Below, in pieces: positions 6,351 through 9,183 of a stretch of 9,183 nt of DNA. The notes below the pieces were generated by a model. That model was not told the origin of the DNA. It saw nothing but the letters and a program-made list of their open reading frames with translations, and made no database searches. Position numbers and translations under genes: made by a program. Source of the DNA: an uncultured Clostridia bacterium (GTDB lineage: Bacteria; Bacillota; Clostridia; Christensenellales; UBA3700); contig CAMOQV010000043.1 of assembly GCA_946623205.1 (NCBI GenBank), forward strand, positions 1 to 9,183. The letters run 5' to 3'. How positions within the stretch are numbered: the stretch's first letter is position 1; the number at the start of each line of letters is the position of its first letter.

Positions 6351-7499
6351 ATGAACAAGAGTTTTGATGTAGCAATAATAGGCGGCGGAATGAGTGGCAT
6401 CATACTAGCTCTATCTTTAAAAGAAAGGGGAGTAGATGTTTGTATTTTGGAAGCTAAAGATAGAATAGGCAAAAAGATTTTGCAAACAGGTAATGGTAAA
6501 TGCAATATCTTAAATAGCAATTTAGATATTTTAAATTACAATAATACATTTCCAACATATGCTTTAGAAAAATATAACGTCAATGCTTTGAAAGAATTCT
6601 ATAAATCTTTAGGACTTTTGTTGAAAGAAGATAACGAAGGAAGAATATATCCTTATTCAGAAAGCGCAAACAGTGTTTTAAATATATTTTTAGAAAGAAT
6701 TGAAAAGTTAAACATTCCAGTATTTTTAAATACAAAGATAGAGAAGATATATAAAGAAGATGGATTGTATAGCATATATTCGAAAAGTGATATATATAAT
6801 TCAAAGATAGTTGTACTAGCAACAGGTTCAAATGCTACATCTGGAATAAACTCTCACTCAATATATGGCGCTTTTGGGCACAAAATAACAAAACTTGAGC
6901 AAAGTCTAGTTCCAATTAAAACAAACGCCCTAAAGGGCTGTAGCGGCGTTAGAAGCAAAGCAAAGGCCTCTTTATATATTAACAATAAGTGCGTATTTGA
7001 AGAAAACGGGGAATTATTATTTAAAGATAATTATCTAAGTGGCATTTTAGCTTTTAAAATGAGTGCATTTATTGCGCGTGCGATGGTTAAAAATGACACT
7101 ATAGATTCATATATTGAAATTGATTTTGTTCCTGAATATACAAAAGATGAAATTGAAAAGTTTTTAAATCAATCTCCATTAAGCAATCCTTTGAATGGGA
7201 TTTTGCATAAAGCTATTGCTTTAAATTTTAAAGATAGCAATAATTTAGCTTATGATATAAAGCATTATAAATGCAAAGTTGAAGGACTTTATCCAATAGA
7301 TAATGCACAGGTTGTATCTGGCGGATTAGATGTATCTCAATTTGACGATAAAACGATGGAATCAAAATTGTCTCAAAACCTATATGCGTTAGGAGAAGTT
7401 TTAGATGTAGATGGACAATGCGGGGGTTACAATCTATCTTTTGCTTGTGCATCAGCTCTAGTTGCCAAAGATTCGATTATAAATAAATTATGCAAATAA
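6351..7499 (+). CDS. BaiN/RdsA (HI0933, YhiN-like) family FAD-dependent oxidoreductase
   Basis: A 382-residue cytosolic flavoprotein. The N-terminal Rossmann fold shows G-G-G-M-S-G at 11-16 and the ribose-binding Glu at 34. Next comes the family signature K-K-I-L-Q-T-G-N-G-K-C-N (41-52). The C-terminal FAD-closing motifs are S-G-G-L-D-V, then G-E-V-L-D-V-D-G (348-355) and G-G-Y-N-L (358-362). These place it in the HI0933/TIGR00275 group, annotated as BaiN/RdsA or 'aminoacetone oxidase family' proteins. Members are usually about 400 residues, so this one is full length or slightly short. The substrate cannot be told from sequence: BaiN is linked to bile-acid dehydroxylation in some clostridia, but most relatives are uncharacterised. 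The dinucleotide motif lies too close to the N-terminus for a later start. No SD precedes the ATG. The 3' end overlaps the next FAD gene by 10 bases, which suggests cotranscription and coupled translation. Confidence 0.9.
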   Translation: MNKSFDVAIIGGGMSGIILALSLKERGVDVCILEAKDRIGKKILQTGNGKCNILNSNLDILNYNNTFPTYALEKYNVNALKEFYKSLGLLLKEDNEGRIYPYSESANSVLNIFLERIEKLNIPVFLNTKIEKIYKEDGLYSIYSKSDIYNSKIVVLATGSNATSGINSHSIYGAFGHKITKLEQSLVPIKTNALKGCSGVRSKAKASLYINNKCVFEENGELLFKDNYLSGILAFKMSAFIARAMVKNDTIDSYIEIDFVPEYTKDEIEKFLNQSPLSNPLNGILHKAIALNFKDSNNLAYDIKHYKCKVEGLYPIDNAQVVSGGLDVSQFDDKTMESKLSQNLYALGEVLDVDGQCGGYNLSFACASALVAKDSIINKLCK

Positions 7500-9079
7500 A
7501 GATTAATGAAATTAAAGTTCCAATAATTCATACAAAGATAGATATAGAAAGAGCTATATCGGCTTTTTTGCGTATAAAGCCAAGCTCAATTTTGGGTTTT
7601 AAAATATTAAGAAAATCTATTGATTCAAGACAAAGAGAAGTCAAATATGTATATTCTTTATCTGTTGATGTTTTAGATAAAGAAAAATCTTCAATTGCAC
7701 AAAATAAGTATGTGCCATACAAAGAAGAAAATAACACTATTGATGAACTTTTAAAAGGATATAACAAAAAAGCATTTAAATATAGGCCAATTGTTGTAGG
7801 CACAGGTCCTTGTGGATTATTTGCAGCTTTAACTTTAGCAAAAGCTGGCGCAAATCCAATTGTCATAGAAAGAGGGGATAGCGTCCAAAAAAGAATGCAA
7901 CAGGTAAATCGCTTTAATAGCGAGGCTATTTTAAATCCTGAATCTAATATCCAATTTGGAGAAGGCGGCGCTGGAACATTTTCAGATGGCAAATTAAATA
8001 CTGGTACATCATCTCCTTTAATAAAAACTATACTAAATGAATTTTATGCATATGGAGCAAATGAAGATATTTTGTATGATGCAAAGCCTCATATTGGTAC
8101 AGATATTCTAGTTAATGTTGTGCAAAGTATGCGTAAAAAGATAATAGAGCTTGGTGGGGATGTATATTTCAACACAAAGCTTGTGGATATTAATCAAAGT
8201 GCAGGAGATTTAACATCTATAGTTGTTGAAAAAGATGGAATTAAAGAAACGATTAACACTAATGCTTGTATTTTAGCTATAGGGCATAGCGCTAGAGATA
8301 CATTTGAAATGTTATCTAAAAAGGTGCTTATGAATAAAAAGCCTTTCTCTATTGGTGTTAGAGTTGAGCATCTACAAAAAGATATATCTTTTTCACAATA
8401 TAAAGAATCATATAAATTGTTACCACCAGCGCCATATAAGCTTGCTTGTCATTTCGATAATAATAGAAGTTGTTATTCATTCTGTATGTGTCCAGGTGGC
8501 TATGTAGTTGCAGCTGCATCGGAAGAAAATTCTATTGTGACAAATGGTATGAGTTATTCAAAAAGAGATGGAGTTAACGCAAATTCTGCATTGCTTGTAA
8601 ATGTAGAACCTAGCGATTTCGAAAGCGATGATGTATTAGCTGGAGTTGAATTCCAAAGAAAATACGAGCGTTTAGCATACAGTGTCTCAAATTCATATAA
8701 AGCGCCATGTCAAAGATATGGTGATTTGAAAATAGGCAAGATATCTACAGATTTTAAATCTGTAAAGCCAACATATCCAATTGGTGTCGTTGGCGCCGAT
8801 TTAAGAGCGTGTCTTCCTAATTTTGTTGTAGATACTCTAATTGATGCAATGCCTATATTTGACAAAAAGATAAAGGGCTTTGGAAGTGAAGATGCTTTAT
8901 TTACTGGTGTTGAAACTAGATCTTCAAGCCCAGTTAGAATATTAAGAGATGATAATTTCTCAAGTTCAATTAAAGGACTTATTCCAGCAGGTGAAGGCGC
9001 TGGATATGCAGGCGGAATTGTTTCTGCGGGAGTTGATGGCATAAACGCAGCGTTGCATGTTCTAAATTATGTTCATTAG
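7490..9079 (+). CDS. COG2509-type FAD-dependent dehydrogenase
   Basis: A 529-residue cytosolic flavoprotein. An N-terminal domain of about 95 residues precedes the FAD fold and carries the L-R-I-K-P-S-S-I and K-S-I-D-S-R-Q-R-E motifs typical of the COG2509 group. The dinucleotide site G-T-G-P-C-G is at 104-109 with the acidic strand end I-E-R-G at 126-129. It is followed by the family signature Q-F-G-E-G-G-A-G-T-F-S-D-G-K-L (155-169). Near the C-terminus are E-T-R-S-S-S-P-V-R-I and P-A-G-E-G-A-G-Y-A-G-G (499-509), completing the FAD site. The length fits the family. The substrate and electron partner are unknown, so no symbol is given. The ATG at 7490 lies inside the end of the upstream FAD gene, with no SD in the preceding 20 bases; translation probably depends on ribosomes finishing the upstream gene. 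The start is supported because the N-terminal domain aligns with family starts from memory. The gene ends in TAG, just before a long inverted repeat. Confidence 0.9.
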   Translation: MQIKINEIKVPIIHTKIDIERAISAFLRIKPSSILGFKILRKSIDSRQREVKYVYSLSVDVLDKEKSSIAQNKYVPYKEENNTIDELLKGYNKKAFKYRPIVVGTGPCGLFAALTLAKAGANPIVIERGDSVQKRMQQVNRFNSEAILNPESNIQFGEGGAGTFSDGKLNTGTSSPLIKTILNEFYAYGANEDILYDAKPHIGTDILVNVVQSMRKKIIELGGDVYFNTKLVDINQSAGDLTSIVVEKDGIKETINTNACILAIGHSARDTFEMLSKKVLMNKKPFSIGVRVEHLQKDISFSQYKESYKLLPPAPYKLACHFDNNRSCYSFCMCPGGYVVAAASEENSIVTNGMSYSKRDGVNANSALLVNVEPSDFESDDVLAGVEFQRKYERLAYSVSNSYKAPCQRYGDLKIGKISTDFKSVKPTYPIGVVGADLRACLPNFVVDTLIDAMPIFDKKIKGFGSEDALFTGVETRSSSPVRILRDDNFSSSIKGLIPAGEGAGYAGGIVSAGVDGINAALHVLNYVH

Positions 9080-9083
9080 TAAC

Positions 9084-9149
9084 TTGCAAAAGTAAATTCC
9101 TCCATTTAATTAGTAGTTTCATTTTACTAACTGGAATTTACTTTTACAA
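9084..9149. repeat. Nested imperfect inverted repeat (AT-rich hairpin; possible terminator)
   Basis: The outer arms AAAAGTAAATTCC (9088-9100) and GGAATTTACTTTT (9133-9145) are perfect complements. They extend past one mismatch by TTG/CAA (9084-9086 and 9147-9149). Inside, TTAGTA (9110-9115) and TACTAA (9125-9130) form a second stem around a nine-base loop. The hairpin starts five bases after the dehydrogenase stop, and its right arm ends in CTTTT, so it may terminate the FAD operon. Its low GC content and the neighbouring repeats also allow a mobile-element end or a small palindromic repeat. Confidence 0.75.
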
Positions 9150-9183
9150 AATTTTGAAAACTGGAACTTAATACTGGAATTTA
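9130..9183 (+). repeat. Three direct copies of ACTGGAAYTTA at the right edge
   Basis: ACTGGAATTTA (9130-9140), ACTGGAACTTA (9160-9170) and ACTGGAATTTA (9173-9183) lie in direct orientation, with starts 30 and 13 bases apart. The core TAAATTCC also occurs inverted at 9093-9100. A perfect 10-base palindrome, CAAAATTTTG, sits at 9147-9156 between the first two copies. Clustered, unevenly spaced direct repeats next to an inverted repeat can be transposase-binding sites of an insertion-sequence end. No transposase is in the window, so this is only a suggestion. Confidence 0.6.

Noticed and set aside
7528..9042. Minus-strand open frames of 154 and 110 codons (7528-7992, 8710-9042)
   Set aside because: They lie wholly inside the COG2509-type gene, whose motifs cover both regions. 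Their Pro/Ser-rich products are antisense shadows of Gly-rich FAD motifs.

Overview
The window looks like a stretch of an uncultured, low-GC Firmicute, perhaps a gut Clostridia or Christensenellales-type lineage. The signs are AT-rich DNA (about one third GC by eye), heavy use of AGA for Arg and AAA/GAA, a classical AGGAGG Shine-Dalgarno (SD) site, a Gram-positive style lipoprotein, and two FAD proteins of types common in Clostridia. TGG is used for Trp and all stops are TAA or TAG, so nothing suggests a variant genetic code. The lineage call is inference, not identification.

Layout, all on the + strand. (1) 1-5718: the C-terminal 1905 residues of a giant surface protein whose start lies upstream of the window. 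It is a chain of about a dozen Ig-like (YDG/MBG-type) modules, several interrupted by a Tyr-rich repeat module, then an Fn3-like module, a helical segment, one transmembrane helix and a short charged tail. (2) 5721-6254: a small lipoprotein two bases downstream, with a very strong SD, probably in the same transcript. (3) 6274-6303: a rho-independent terminator closing that unit. (4) 6336-6350: an extended -10 promoter placed so that transcription should start at or next to the ATG of the next gene. (5) 6351-7499 and 7490-9079: two overlapping genes for FAD-dependent oxidoreductases, a BaiN/RdsA (HI0933, YhiN-like) protein and a COG2509-type dehydrogenase; neither has a visible SD. (6) 9080-9183: a long AT-rich inverted repeat followed by short direct repeats of ACTGGAAYTTA. 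This may be a terminator, a mobile-element end, or both.

The first two genes form a cell-envelope unit: a large adhesin- or scaffold-like protein held by its C-terminal membrane helix, plus a lipid-anchored partner. The last two form a separate cytosolic redox unit. No defence system, CRISPR array, tRNA, rRNA or transposase gene is visible. The most unusual content is the 40-46-residue Tyr-rich module: six tandem copies sit in one Ig-like domain and two in another, and apparently related single inserts occur in neighbouring domains. Next come the probably leaderless FAD operon and the repeat cluster at the right edge.
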